Notes under the pieces: generated by a model | Told to the model about the DNA's origin: nothing | The model's input: the letters and a program-made list of their open reading frames with translations, nothing else | The model's database searches: none | In this document: positions 47,401 to 60,180 of the stretch, piece by piece | Layout of the letters: every line of letters begins with the position of its first letter | Numbering within the stretch: position 1 is the stretch's first letter | Made by a program: the position numbers and the translations under genes | Assembly (NCBI GenBank): GCA_000469685.2 | Contig: LS997566.1 | Span: forward strand, 17,675,545 to 17,739,544 | DNA length: 64,000 bases | Source of the DNA: Haemonchus contortus | Taxonomy: Eukaryota; Nematoda; Chromadorea; Rhabditida; Trichostrongylidae | Reading direction: 5' to 3'

Positions 47401-47804
47401 CTGGAGGTGAGAAGTCGCCAACTCGGAAACCAGCGGTGCACGATCGGGCGAGGTGCAGGTGGAAGACCATCGCTTACTGGATGCACAGCAGACATACTGC
47501 GCAGCAGCTGATCTTAAAAATTCAAATTTGGTAACGACTGAAGATAGTTGTATTGCTCTGAAGTTATTCTCGGCAATTATATTCCGGGAGCGCAGATTGG
47601 AAATGAGGGAGCAACCTTAGCCGGGGTAAAGGAACTTCTCCCCATTCCCACTGCAAGCGGCAAAGGTCACGCGGCGACGACCCAGTCCTTTCACTTGAGA
47701 TTCAAACCCTTCCCTTCACGGCGTGAGAAGGTGCGCGATAGGGTGCGGCGAGTGCGAATTCGTTTTCAGGGAGAAGACGCCGGACCTCCTTAGCCGTATA
47801 GGAG

Positions 47805-48355
47805 TAACCGCGTATATTGTCGTATTATCTTCCCGTAACTCAGAGACGGGGACTCTACGAAAGCAGGATGAGCATGCTGACAGCGTTGCTCAACGCGCTT
47901 CGGAAAGGACGATGCTCGCAATTCCCCTGTACACGCAAGTGCAGAGGGGAATCCGGAGTTTCGAGCTCCGTCAACGAACGAAGATCAGGGATGCCGTTGA
48001 CTACGCCAAGAAATCGAAGATCAGGTGGGCCGGACATGTTATGCGACATAGTGATGACCGTTGGACCAGGGCGGTTACTGACTGGATCCCTCGGGACATC
48101 AAACGAACTCCAAGAAGGCCGCCAACGAGATGGTCAGACTTCTTCACGAAAGCTCTGAACGAAAGGAATGTTGATCCTCGTGTCCCTGGAGCGATTCATT
48201 GGACCACTCTGGCTCGTAACAGGGACGAATGGAGACATTACTGGCGCCTGCTAGAGGAAATCGACGATCAACGGGACGACAGGTGATACAGGTGATCTTC
48301 CCATAAATGTCTGTAGATGAATGTGTGCGTCTACTAAAGAGCAATAAAGACTAAA
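47805..48355 (+). mobile_element. 5'-truncated RTE 3' end (plus)
   Basis: The frame to the TGA at 48,286 shows the conserved RTE C-terminal region: [57 protein letters not shown] and a terminal [15 protein letters not shown] short 3' tail has AATAAAGACTAAATCC. Only the 3' part is present, as expected of LINE insertions; it lies head to head with the older minus-strand RTE. Confidence 0.9.
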
Positions 48356-48921
48356 TCCTATTGGGGGGTTCATTCCCGGAAGGGAATCCGCTTGAAAGGG
48401 CTATAAGGAAAGAGAAGTTCTCTGTAACAAAACCAGTGATGCGTCAGAAGCCTTGCCAGCTGTAATGAGGACGAACTTATTTTGCATTCACCAATGGAAT
48501 ATTAGCACCCAGTTGCTCAGTGTTGTAGGACAGATTGCTAAATGCTATTCCGCAGCTTTAGACGAGTGCTGTGGACGTTGGTATTGTATTTACCCACCAG
48601 TGAAGAAGTTACAGTAGTGGACGTGCAGCAAGGCTCCAGTGTAAACTGTAACTCAGCTTCCAGTACCCCACATACAAAATAGCGGAAGTGCGAACAAATA
48701 AAACACCTCTAGGTGCCGCAGTATGCTCTTGTGCTAATCGTGGAAAACCAGAGAGCGGACTTATGCTTTTTCACTGGTTTTGCACTTTTTCCTCACTTTC
48801 GCAAAAAAAATCCTAGGCAAGTATACAAACAGCTTTTGATATTTCGCGCGCTTCATTTAATTAAAATCAAAGATCTGAGGGATCAAGGAGATAACTGAAT
48901 TCATGATTTTTATGAATTCTC
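48356..48921. other. Intergenic, no supported gene
   Basis: One short ORF (48,713-48,898) without support; nothing else recognised. Confidence 0.35.
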
Positions 48922-49160
48922 AAAAGATTTCTGAATAACGGACTGCAAGATGATTTTTGGCAAGTCCCTTTTGTAATGAGCCTTTCTCCGGAACTAATAC
49001 CGCTTCCGGTAACTGGAACACTGGCATGGGAATGCTCAATTCCAGCTGAGCCACTCATGAAAAATTTGAAGGTAAATTCAATCATAACGCGAACGACGCA
49101 AATGGCATCTGATACATACTTTCTGAATCTAGTAAAACTTTCATTTACTTGGTTTTCAGT
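48922..49160 (+). CDS. Possible terminal exon of an unknown gene
   Basis: An open frame from 48,922 reads GLQDDFWQVPFVMSLSPELI, PLPVTGTLAWECSIPAEPL, MKNLK and ends at a GTAAAT donor (exon end 49,071). An 86-bp intron ends in TTGGTTTTCAG at 49,157, after which the first codon is TAG. An ATG at 48,976 lies inside the exon. Protein-like composition and good splice sites suggest a real 3' end; upstream exons were not found. Confidence 0.33.
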
Positions 49161-49444
49161 AGCCTGAATCGAGGGATTTTGTCGTTAACGTGATGAATAG
49201 AGTAAGCTCGGTACCAGGTAAGGTGGTAAAGAGTATAGCGTGGGCTAGATCAGTGAATTGAGCTAGTCGAGTCGACCTCAGAAGTCAGAATCAAGAACAA
49301 ATTCTTTCATCAAGAGCGATAATGAAATGTACATAAGAACCTAATAAGCGAGACAATAGTTTTTGGTAGGATCAGTTAATGACAAGTAGGTTGGCCTGAT
49401 CTGGTCTGCCTTGTGTCGTGGTCACGCGGTTGGTTTAACAACTG

Positions 49445-49672
49445 TTAATCGTAGTGGCGTATTGTATGCGTATGTGGCTCTTACAATGAATGGCGGTGGC
49501 TAGCAGGCTACAAGTCAGTGCTTTTATCCTTCCAGACTAGTCTGGCATCAATTAATCGAATCCGGAGAGATGGGAATTTTAGTTGGCCTAAGCACATATC
49601 TCTCCGAGTTTTGAACCCGTGACCATGCGTGTATGAAGTGTGCCACTTGGCGCTACGACACCACCTCTCCCC
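49445..49672 (-). repeat. tRNA-derived SINE, copy 4 (minus)
   Basis: On the minus strand: GAGGTGGTGTCGTAGCGCCA head, box B-like ACGGGTTCAAAACTCGG, then GCCAGACTAGTCTGGAAGGA, AAGCACTGACTTGTAGCC and a tail with CCACATACGCATACAATACG, CCACTACGATT. It aligns with copies 2 and 3. Confidence 0.75.
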
Positions 49673-51055
49673 GTGACTGAAATAGGGCAGGAAACTAGAC
49701 AATTTATCAAAAGCGTGGTTCGGATGCTATGATGTCGCTCAAGCCCTGAAGTGTTCGTAAATCGTTGCTCCAACGTAAATTTATCAGAGAGTTCCTTGAT
49801 ATGGGAATTTCAAATTGTGGATTTGTGGGTTGAGGTTTACGTGAAGTAAAAGCAACTGTTCCACGAGGAGCCTTCAACCACCTCTGGCTGTTGTTAAATG
49901 CGTTAGCTGTCGTATACCGACCTATATTATTCTAATTCACTCTAGCAGCTGTCGATGGTAAAGAATCAGCTTTGCCGTGCACAGCGTCATTTGTGACATA
50001 GACTATTAAAAAATGGAGAACTAGAAGAGACTGAGCAGGTAGTCTACAAATGACTGTTCTACCCTCGCAGAACTGACAGAAATGCTCGACATATACAAAT
50101 TTACAAGAAATTGCTAACAAAGAGGAGAACAAGCACTCAGAATGATTAAGGAAAGGAAGAGAGTGGAGCCAAACTCTATCAGTGTTGAAGCAACCTATTG
50201 GCGACGTTCCGTGGCTCTAATCGAGCTGAAAAGATCCGTGGAAGACGAACCGGCTTGTCACGTTGGCTCTTATAGACCTTCGCCTCCTGTCGCTCTTCCT
50301 CTACCTGCAAACTCTCGCCTCCAGCATTGTTGACCGGCTTCTTCAAGGACCGGAATTCCGCCATCCACGCACAGCTGGACGGAGAGCACGCACAGGCTGA
50401 TTATTTGATTGCGACCAGCGATGGTAGGAGATTTGAACGCCGCTTTTCGGAAGGTGAGCAGCTTGCTCAATTGTGTGCAATCCAAGAGATGATCAAAAAT
50501 CGTCATCAAAACGGTGCCAAGCAAAATGGAAATGGACGAGATGTTTGACATGAGGCAGTAGACTATACAGTAGCCAATACATGATCTACTTCACGCCTCC
50601 TTCCGAGCTTTCTCTATCACTACTGGACCAATTGCTTCGCAACGATATTTTGTTGATCATTGATTTCATTGGTCTGATCAAATTGACATCTATAGTAAAA
50701 ATGTCATGTGCGTGGGTGCTATTTACTGACTTTTTTTGGTGTAGCTTGCAGTACTCTTCTCAAAGTGTGGTTGTTCCAAAATCAACATGATGATTGCATT
50801 ACAGAGCCTTCCAGAAAATGTTCCCGAAATCTGGGCGTTGTAACAATGTCACGTTTTCCCAAATGCGTAAAAAACCACCCGTGGACTCAAGAGAAACTGG
50901 CCCTGAGGTGGTCCATGTGGTTCTTCAATATTCGTGAGCAGAAGAATAAGAAAAAAGTGGAACTTGAAGAGGTTATCTTACAACATCAACTGACACCGAA
51001 CCCGAAAGTACCCATCTATAAAGCAGTCGCAACTCCGCTCTAACAAAATCATTAT
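49673..51055. other. No firm gene; dense overlapping ORFs at 50.1-51.0 kb
   Basis: Between 50,142 and 50,551 ORFs are open on both strands in several frames. The plus frame at 50,327 (DRNSAIHAQLDGEHAQADYL; EEQLAQLCAIQEMIK-like segment) looks most protein-like but lacks an ATG. A 111-codon plus ORF spans 50,708-51,043. None could be connected or recognised. Confidence 0.25.
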
Positions 51056-51292
51056 GAACTCTGTGGGGATCAAACCAGTGACTGCCTACAGTCACTGGGA
51101 TAATGTCAGAAAGGTAACTATTCCAACCTGCACTGTATTATAGAAACTCACTGAAAAATCTTTTTCAGCCCTTCCGAACGACAATAATGTTATTTATGTT
51201 AATAGGATCGAGGTCGAAATTGATACACTGGTTGAAGCCGATGAAGCAAGGAAGTGCATCAAACGGCCCGTCGGAGTTCTGTCAGGTGAAGG
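51056..51292 (+). CDS. Two possible exons, unrecognised
   Basis: ATG at 51,056 opens an exon (MNSVGIKPVTAYSHWDNVRK) ending at a GTAACT donor; after an intron with a TTTTTCAG acceptor near 51,170 the next segment reads DNNVIYVNRIEVEIDTLVEA, DEARKCIKRPVGVLS, up to a GTGAAG donor near 51,291. The second segment is protein-like, but its frame needs a phase-1 upstream exon whereas the first ends in phase 0, so they may not belong together. Confidence 0.25.
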
Positions 51293-54200
51293 ACGGTGAT
51301 TCTTGTCTTCGACATCGTGGAAGGACAACCCTTAGTTCATCCTTCGCACTGCATCCTCAGTGAACACGCGCCTACGCATAGAACTCTATACGGTAGCATG
51401 GCTGTCCTTATGAACAAGCAGAGTTCCGCCATGAGTGGCAAGAGAGTTCACATCCTTCGAATACATTCTCACGTTCGAGACAATAACATTTCAGTCTGTG
51501 ATGGGGAAACAGTTATTTCTCAAGTCTCAGGGGAATGAAGTTCCTACACAGTTTGTAAAGAATTTCTAGCTTTGCAAATAATACACAAGTACTGTGAGTG
51601 AACGCTTGTAAGTCCTCCACGAATGACCCATTACATCAAAACATGGATAATAGCAAAATAGAGAGAATGAAAGCAGAGTTTGAATACTGAGATATCCTGT
51701 GGAGAGATCCGTTTGCAATTGAAGCTTATAAAGGACACCCATGAGTACTACACCTGGACATCTAAGAAATGTGCGATTCTAAGAGAGAGACTTTTCTGAT
51801 GTGATTGCGGGGCAGCCCAGACACTAGTTGTGAAAGATGTATAAAGCTAAGGATAGGGCCATCAAAGGAAACAGAGGAAAACCACTCGAAATAGGGAAAT
51901 TCTTTTCATACCGGTGCTTACTGCGCTTTTTAAATACATAATTTCACAAATCAATTCTAGGAGGTTAGGGAAAACTAGGGTTGGCCAAGGCCATGCTGTG
52001 GTAAGTAACTACACAGGAAAAAATAAGATAAGGGAAGAAAAGATGTGATCCCTCACGATTCTTCCCAAGAAAGGCTGATATGAACAAGTACAGTCGGAGA
52101 GACGCACTGATTCGCATTTTGAACTCTGTCACGACAACTCTTAGTAGTGGATAAATATAGGTCGACCAAAAGCGATTGCGATTTTTCTTCCGAAAGTCTA
52201 CTTTGATCTTGTTTTTTTCTCACTGCAATAGGGAAAACAAGGTTTCGGTGGTTCGACCGCGAGAGCCAAAGAGGTTTTGTGAGGCGTACATATCTCATAG
52301 AATGAATTCATCTAGAACTTAGTCAACCCCAACAAAAATCATTGAATGAACACCTTTAGCTACCTGTGAGAGGTCTAGAGAGTGGAAGAGGCAATTTTTT
52401 TTCAAGACCGGTAATGGTGAGTGTGCAGTTTTTTCAAGAGGATGTCCAGCAAAGCTTTATTTGTTATTCGAGCTCGAAGAAACGGCCAAGAAATCGAAGG
52501 AAGTCCGTTATAAGCTGGATGACAAGGAAAGGGAGAAATCAAAAAATGATGAATGAGAGAGATGAACTTCAGCAACTGAAATGACCAAAGTCTGACTTCC
52601 TTCGTAAGCCATGTCAAAGATCTCATTAGGAGGCTCCACAGATTATGAACGAAAAAATTCAAACTTATTCAATCAATCGACTTAATTGAAGGGAAATTAT
52701 GAAAAGATCAAAGCAGATCGTTAAAAAAATCCCAAGGATGGAGTGTCACATTCCACTTCCCTACTGTCCCTTCAAATAGAAGGAATACGACAGTCAAACC
52801 GGTTCCCTCTCGAATGGCGAAGGTATTGCGGGAGGTCTGCAGGAGTGATAGCAGAATGGGTAAAGAAGGTATTCTTCTTCTTTACCGTCTATTAAAACTT
52901 TTACTCACTGTTGACGATTTTCGCGTTTTTTTTTTCAACAAGGTATCTGACCCATTAATTTCTTATATGGAGCTCACTACATTCTTGTAAAGAAGATAGA
53001 GAACTCGGTTTAGACCTTTACCAACATTGTTCTCCCACTTCATCCCCTTCCTCTGTTCTGAGGTTCCCTTGCACAGGATACTATAAGTTCAAAAAGATGC
53101 ACGATATTCATCAATACCAAACAGCAGATAGAAGTCTGAAAGCGACGCTATCAAGCGCTACAATAGTACGGTAGCAACACCTCACCTCCTCCAGCACCGA
53201 AGGCTTCAGCCTTGGAATGCTCTACGTGCGTTATGGCGACCATGTTGGCGTCTGACCGCATAGGTAACTACTGTGCTCATTTATGTGGACAAATGACGCG
53301 CTTCATTGTCGAAGCTTAAGCGAAGCGAGCGTTCCGAGGAGATTACACATACCATCACAAACAGCGTCGTGACCACGGGAGCAGTGTCGTATTGGCGGCT
53401 TGCACGCTCGGCAGAAGGTTGCTTATAATGACACCATCTGCACCGTGCGACAAAGGCCAGTCAATTTGGTGAAGTGCTCCGAGTTTCAATAAAAAAGGGG
53501 TTAAATCGGTCGAGCTTAGTTTCCCCTTCCTGGAAACTGGTACCGTGGCCTTTCTTTCTGATCGAATAAACCTTCTTTGTCTGAAATTGTTAACTATGAA
53601 CCCTTTTTTTAAACTGCTAACCGAACTGAAGGTTTGAGCTTCATACCAATCCCGAGCGCAGTGCATCGGGCACATTAACAGCAAGATTTAACAGTATATT
53701 GCTGCTCGACAGTGAACAAATGGAGAATTGTGGAGAGACCAACACCGTATCTTAGTTGTTGAACATCACCATCAGCCACTGGAGAGAGCCTCAAATATAG
53801 GCGGCTATCAAGGAAACACAAGGAACAGGATGGGAGAGGGCGGCGGACTTTTTGGAAACATAATACCTTTTTGGCTATCAAGGACCTTATATCATCGAAG
53901 CTCTGTATAACATTATGTAAAATACGGCTTAGGTAAGGATTGATTCAATTGTAATCAAGAGATGGTAGATTGCGACAATATCAACGTAGAAGAATTTCTA
54001 GACCTCAGAGAAGGAATTCTACAAAGAGCAAAATTGCCGTTTCGAAGAGCAGTTAAATTCTAGTGTCATGCTTGGCGGCTTTACCTTTGCCACTGACTCA
54101 GATCAACAGCAAATAATCGCTTCGGCTTGTAATTCTTCCCTCAGCGGAATGATTTGTCACAGGGACCTAATCCAGGATGTAGGGAGGCAGCCAAACTTCC

Positions 54201-55584
54201 ATCAAAACGGGCCATAAAAACAATTGATCTTCACTGAACTGACGTCCTTTGACATTCTGAACTCATTCTTGAGCGGCAAACCAAGGCTTCCCTAAAAAGG
54301 TGGAAGCCCTGGTTTGCCTGGGCGAATATCGGCCCGGGATTGAGGCATTAAGAAAATTCTAGCACAGTCATGCCAACTGGTAGTACGCCCTAGTGGTTGG
54401 TGCACCCTAATACACACAAGTTTAATGGATTATAAATTAGCGTTATAACCCTCGAGTTGTGATTTGTGCGCGGAAAGGAGGTTTCGCGGAATCATGATAA
54501 TCCGCGCTTGGAAAATTGTCCTTTGCTTTCTCACAAGCTAGAGTTTCCAGGGACATTTTTGGTTATGGCATACGTAGCAATAGCCAGACAGCGATCGCTT
54601 CTTTTGCTTCTCGGCGATATTGCACGCATGATTTCGTCAACGATGGAAAATTTTGTGGTTGCCAATTGTCAATGTTCATTTCCGTGTGTTACTACGACAA
54701 AAAACCCAAGGTTTCTCGTGAAGGACGCTGAATGAATTCCATTTGTGCCGGCCTACCACATCTACTACACACTCACGATGACTTTCTTGCGAATTCTGCA
54801 GAGATCTCGATAGAAACGAATGAAGGAACAATTTTGTTAACTAGATGTGCCCACAGAAGTTAAGTTCAGAGCACATAGTCATGTATGGCTTCGTAATGGG
54901 CCTATACAATGACTCATGGAGGCCAGCTGATATACAACTCATATCTCATGTCCTAACTCTTTCGTCCTACCAGACGAGTCTGAAGCTGATTTTTTCATCG
55001 AACCCGAAGTATAGAAAACCTTATGAGCCTGAGCGAGTACCGTTCCCGACCACTACATAAGCTAGGGCTCCACTTACCTACCCACCTCTGGCCTAGAACT
55101 CACAGTGCAACTCTGGATAAGAATACTCTGATTCTACACAGCATCAATAATGCTTCTATTTCAACAGAGCGACGGGCTTCCTTGTAGTCGACGAATATAT
55201 GGGATAACAGCATGATAGACTTCCCTCTCCGTCAGTATGATGCGCAATTGTGTGAATAGGATTGAATACAATGAACTTCTTTTCAACATAAGGCACTTTT
55301 CCTCAAACAGGATTGCCCGTTTTCGCCAATGCCTTATAAGTTTGGTAAATCTTCTAAGGGATGAATTTGACAACCATTGAGACTCGTATGTTTGAAGTGA
55401 CTCGATTCTACGCAATTTATTTATTTTTATTTTATTTATTTATTTGGTAACGGACATGCTGTAAGCATGTGAATCAATTTATTAATAGATCTCTTGAAAG
55501 AACAACAAATTTTGGGGATGAGATTACGACGTGAAAGATAGTCAAAGCTTCACCTAACTCTACTACTAAAAAACAGGGACTTAA
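51293..55584. other. 4.3 kb without a supported gene
   Basis: Contains minus-strand exon-like bits near 53,186-53,250 (ANMVAITHVEHSKAEAFGAG before a GTGAGG donor) and 53,350-53,420 (QYDTAPVVTTLFVM before a GTATGT donor), which could be adjoining exons of a small gene but do not join in phase. A plus ORF at 54,466-54,735 is also unconnected. Nothing else recognised. Confidence 0.25.
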
Positions 55585-55776
55585 TTGCAGTTACCATACA
55601 AGCTAAGCGAGATGATAGAGATATATGATCAGGTAAACGAGATTCGGCCCCTAATAGCTTCGGACGATGCCGATCCCGTCACCTTATACATATGTTACGT
55701 ACACAATATAGGTACCAGTTGGGTTACGCAAATTGACGCGGGCATCACAATAAAGAGCGCTTCGACCAAGTCATGA
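55585..55776 (+). CDS. 63-codon ORF, possible exon
   Basis: Begins at a TTGCAG acceptor-like site and reads LPYKLSEMIEIYDQVNEIRP, LIASDDADPVTLYICY to a stop. A GTAAAC donor within it (after IYDQ) would give a shorter exon. Acidic, protein-like, unrecognised. Confidence 0.22.
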   Translation: MQLPYKLSEMIEIYDQVNEIRPLIASDDADPVTLYICYVHNIGTSWVTQIDAGITIKSASTKS

Positions 55777-56439
55777 TATTTCAACTCAGTCTGCGTCCTC
55801 GAGGTATTTATTTGTCCTATAGTCACTAAATTTACGAATATTCGTAGGAAGAATAAAATTAAAAACATTGTAAAACTTTGACTACCCTATCCTTAATGAC
55901 ACACAACCGCTTTTTTATTCAAATCTAGAACTTGGTGAGCAACTGTAAAAGGGTTTTCCTCCCTGTGAGAGCACTTCGCCCACAGCGAGTCTTCCTTAAG
56001 TTCAGTGTACTCAGCATATGATAGATCTTACTTATCGTGACGATTTTTTTGGTTCTCGATATAATAAACCAGATCATACATTTGCGTAAGAAAAGCCGCC
56101 TACCGGGAGAACGCTCCTCCTGAGCTGTTTTGAAATGAGAAGTTTTGCTCTCAGCACATCCTCCTCCGCTGCATGCCTTGTTCCCCGCTCCCCACCCTTG
56201 CCACTATGAGTGAGGGCGAAGCTCCACTGAGCTCACGAGGATCAATCGGGAATCGAAACACTGAGAATCACGCGGGACACTATAATTTTGACGCAGGGCT
56301 TTAGAAGGTGGGTATCCGTTATAAGCAGAGCAATGGAAATGGTACTCAATACTTGATGCCTGTTCTGACTTATCCTTATCCCCACTTACTCTATATAACT
56401 CACAAGTTTAGTGTGTCTGTTTGTATACATTTATGCGTA
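55777..56439. other. Intergenic, nothing recognised
   Basis: No ORF or repeat of note up to the TA at which the Tc1-like element inserted. Confidence 0.4.
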
Positions 56440-57538
56440 TAGGGTGGGCCAAAACCATGATGACAAATAAATAGTAAGCTATAAAACGAATAGTAAGCTG
56501 GTAAAACGAAATAATTTCAAACATTGTGCTCATCGCTAATCTCTTATCAAATTAGGGCATTGAAACTGAGATCTTTTACTTTTTGCTTCCACTCAACCTC
56601 GAAGACGATGATAGGAGGCGTCGACGGTGAGATCAACGAGTTGGTCCCGGCTTTTTGCGAGACATTTTCGAGATTTTCAGTTCTCGTTTGGGCTAAAGCA
56701 TACTTTTATATCTCAAGTTGACCACACTGAAACATCCATGGGACTTATATCATGGCTCTTAAGTGGTCAATGATTGAAGGTTATAAAGCCGACAAACTCC
56801 TACGAAATCCCTGGACCGTTTCTAATCTGCGGTCAGGAGCTCCATCATGACAATATATCAGGTTCGACTTGCCAAAGTGTTCAATTGCGCTCGGGAAGAC
56901 CACACAGGTCTTCAAAAAAAGTTTGACACAAAAAGTCAGTGAGCTAGCGCTGTATAATTTCCATTTCTTTCAGCTTCACGTAAATCCGGTCGCTCTGCTT
57001 ATCAAGCATCTTTTCACCGTAGATATCTTATCGTCCATGAACAAGAATTCCCTATAACGATTTCTTCGGAAACGGCGTACCAGTTGTCGTGAGCCAAACT
57101 TTCTCTTCTCTATAGCCTGCTCACTCGGAAAATCACTTTCTGAACCAAAGGCGTATAAAGGCCTTGCTAGGCAGATCTTGCTTCCTTTATGAGATATCCA
57201 TTCCTTTAGCCGTTTTGTGCGCAAGTGATCTTCATTGCTGCGCAGAAATTCGCCTTGCTTCCTTAACAGCCCTACTGAATGTGACTGTAGGCCCCTTGTA
57301 TTTATCCCTCCGATCTGCAACTTTTCCAAGCTTATGATTGAATATACCATAGGCCTCGCTACATCGAGTCGTCTTGATATGTCCCGTGCCGGAACTACTT
57401 GTAGATGCAATGAAATGATTGATCCACGGGGTACTGTCGCTTCCATTATTTTTGAAATCTTCCGAAATTAAATATTACTAAAAGGAAAATGATGTAATCT
57501 ATTTTGTGAAACATTCATCATAATTTTGGCCGATCCTG
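56440..57538 (-). mobile_element. Tc1/mariner-like transposon, degenerate transposase
   Basis: The element is about 1.1 kb with TA on both sides (56,438-56,439 and 57,539-57,540). The ends are imperfect inverted repeats of about 25 bp (TAGGGTGGGCCAAAACCATG against CAGGATCGGCCAAAATTATG). The minus-strand ORF (57,446-56,976) shows the N-terminal helix-turn-helix (ARDISRRLDVARPMVYSII) and RRFRRNRYREFLFMDDKIST, where the first catalytic Asp lies (D-D-K-I). The C-terminal part is frame-broken at about 56,760-56,560 but shows SPMDVSVW, the third catalytic region, and ASYHRL. The middle is deleted or scrambled, so it is non-autonomous. Confidence 0.85.
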
Positions 57539-57540
57539 TA

Positions 57541-58191
57541 TATATTTTTGCATGTCTGTGGAATTTTGTACTATCTGAAGAAGCTGTTGTAGTAAATGGG
57601 TACATTTTGGAAATTCGAGCATAAGGCAAGACTGACAGCGCACATATGAGTTCAGTGATGCTTCACCCACATAAGGGGGGATGAGCACCCAAATTGGCGG
57701 TAACAACGGCAGAACCACCCCCCTTCGTTTCAGAAAAGCGGACACCGGTAAAATAGGGTGGAGGCTGGAGATTTTGGTAGGGTTGGAAAGGTTGTCAAAT
57801 AATAGAATACCAGAAACCTCCCTATTTAAAGTTCACAAAATACCAGGCATCTTGAAAAGAGAATAAGGTGAGGAATGGTTCAAAGAGTCAGGCAAAGAAC
57901 GCTCAACCGCTGTAGGATGAGCGTCCCCAAAAACGTCGTTGTTCTCTCTACGAATTTATGACTACAATACTCGCCGTAAGAACCCACAAATTCACGCGAT
58001 TGGAATGAATCAGTCTGATTACTCCACCCCGAACCATGGATCGGTTCACAGTGGAGTAATCAAGGAACTAAAAGTGCCGTTGAACTAGGTTGTTGAGCTC
58101 TATAAGCTAATAACTCAACCCATTGAAAATGCTCCGTTTTGAGTTCCGCATGCACTTAAGTTCAATCCGAAAGTGTTATAATTTCACAAAC
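57541..58191. other. Intergenic, nothing recognised
   Basis: Short ORFs only. Confidence 0.4.
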
Positions 58192-59660
58192 ATGGGGTGA
58201 ACGCTTTAGTGCTTGTAGGGACCGCTCGCTTCCGAGTGTGCCACGTACTCTACTTAACTCAGTACAGTGCAACGCACTCTATTCAACACAGTACAATGTG
58301 ATAACAATTGTTTGTTTTGTTCAGTCTCGTCGTCCATTTTTATTGTGGAGGCTTTACGTAACTGCATCCACAATCTTTGCACTCAACACTCGATCTTTCA
58401 CGTTTCATTGGAAATATGACTTCAATTTGCAGCATGATAATTTAGTCGATTTTCTTGACATTTTCCGATATTTAGAGAGATTGTTCTTCGATAGATTTGG
58501 AGGTGACGTTGAGGCGCTCTATCATCGTGGGCCTCAAAATTCGCTTTTCGTCACGCCTGTATCATTAAATTAGTTATTTTCCCTTTCCAGTGGCCTTACT
58601 ACATTTAACTAGTATAATGTCAGATTTCCCGTGAAAAATGCTATCTAGTGACATATGGGTCAAGCCGTGATGAAAACCTCCCTTCATAACCATTTTCTGC
58701 TGTATGCCTATTGCTGAGCGATATTCCGCTGGGCCTATTTGGATACGCAGGAAGCCGAGTACTGCAGTGGCGCGGTGTTTGAACGGTGGCTTTAGGGGTT
58801 CGATTCGCAGGCGGCGGGGTTCTGAACTGGCGAACAGGAATTGGTTCAAATAACTATCGTTTGAGTTGGGGTAAGATCTGCAGGAGACGGGGTACTGTAG
58901 TGGCGGGAAGGTGCGGCAGTTTGATGGGAGCTGCGGGACGGTCTGTACGGGCGGGAGAGGGGGAATGGTCGGCGAGTTTTGATGGTGGTTATTTGCGTCT
59001 GCAGGAGGCGAGGTACTGTAGGGTTGAGGTGCGTGTGGTCTTTGGTGGGGAAGTTTGAAGGGGTCGGGGCGGGAAGGTGAGCCCATTCGAATAAGAGCTT
59101 CATCGCTGAGGGGGAGGTAAAATCTGCAGGAGAAACACAATTGTGTTCAAAAGTGTAAAGGATCAAGGGTATAAAGAAAGTTTTAGACCAAAGCTGAGTC
59201 TGCTCATTATCAAGAATCTGGGTGTTCGTTTTGTACTTGGGTGCAAAAAGGCCAATAGAAAGGGGAAAAAACAGAATCTTATGACATGGGTGTGACCAAA
59301 AGCAAAGTCTGAATCTCACGATGATAGAGCGCCTCGACGCCAACTCCAAAGATTTTGGAGAAAAGTCCTTCTCATTTCTGTGGGATGTCAACAAAATCGA
59401 CTCAATTATTCTGCTGTAAATTGATGTCCTATTCTCAATGGAAGCTGTAGGGAGTAGCACTGAGTGCATAGTCTGTAGATGCAGTAACCTACAGCCTCCA
59501 CACTGGGAATGAACGATGGAGTTTCAACAAAACCTATCGATCATATTCACATTGTGCTCAGTTAAGTAGAGTGCGTTGCACACTCTAGAGCAAAATTCAA
59601 ACACTTCTTACTCAGGGGCCAATGGGTCTCTACAAGCAATAAAGCGTGCACCCTATGTAT
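58192..59660. mobile_element. 1.47-kb foldback element with a GC-rich repeated centre
   Basis: Arms of about 380 bp (58,192-58,570 and 59,275-59,660) are reverse-complement relatives, sharing GTGNACGCTTTA..GCTTGTAG at the tips, GTAGAGTGCGTTGCAC-type blocks, and GTCGAGGCGCTCTATCATCG-like stretches inside. The centre (58,745-59,125) is GC-rich and holds four or five imperfect copies of a GCAGGNGRCGGGGTACTGTAGTGGCG-type unit at uneven spacing. The long ORFs on both strands (111, 188, 207 codons) arise from this structure and match no transposase, so they are not called as genes. Confidence 0.65.
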
Positions 59661-60180
59661 ATAAGATTACTTTTTAAAGTTTATTTATTCTTATTTACAC
59701 TACTTACAAAAACGGTTCGTTGAGCTCGACGAGCTGAGCTCAACGATATTTTTTGTTCCTTTATAACTCCACTCTGAGCCTATTTACGGAGAAAAGACGA
59801 AAAAGACGCGAGTTCGCGGTATTCGCGAGAATTTGCGAGTTCTTACGACGAGTACTATAGATTTCATTAAGACTCGAAGGCAAGGAAATGCAGTTATAAG
59901 AAAATACAGTTATGGGCAAGGTCAGAGTTGTGCTAGACATGAGTAAGCTCTGCTGAGCTCCGTCTACGATGCGCGGCTGCAATATGCATTCTGCAAAAAA
60001 TCATAACTTCGTTCAATGCGACCCAGGACCGAAAAAGTCTGGAATCTACTGGAAAGAGTGCAGTCACGTTATAGTATTGGGGAAGAGCCAATATAAAGCC
60101 AACATCAAGAGGGATACAGGCAGCAGACTGGGAACACAATCTAAGATAATAGCACCAGAGCGGGCGCGCAATTAAGATTT
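59661..60180. other. Intergenic with a 10-bp hairpin
   Basis: A perfect hairpin, CGTTGAGCTC (59,718-59,727), loop of 8, GAGCTCAACG (59,736-59,745). Nothing else recognised. Confidence 0.6.

Noticed and set aside
58574..59469. 188- and 207-codon minus ORFs rich in Pro, Ser and Thr
   Set aside because: They overlap each other and a plus-strand ORF, and come from the foldback arms and GC-rich subrepeats; no conserved motif.
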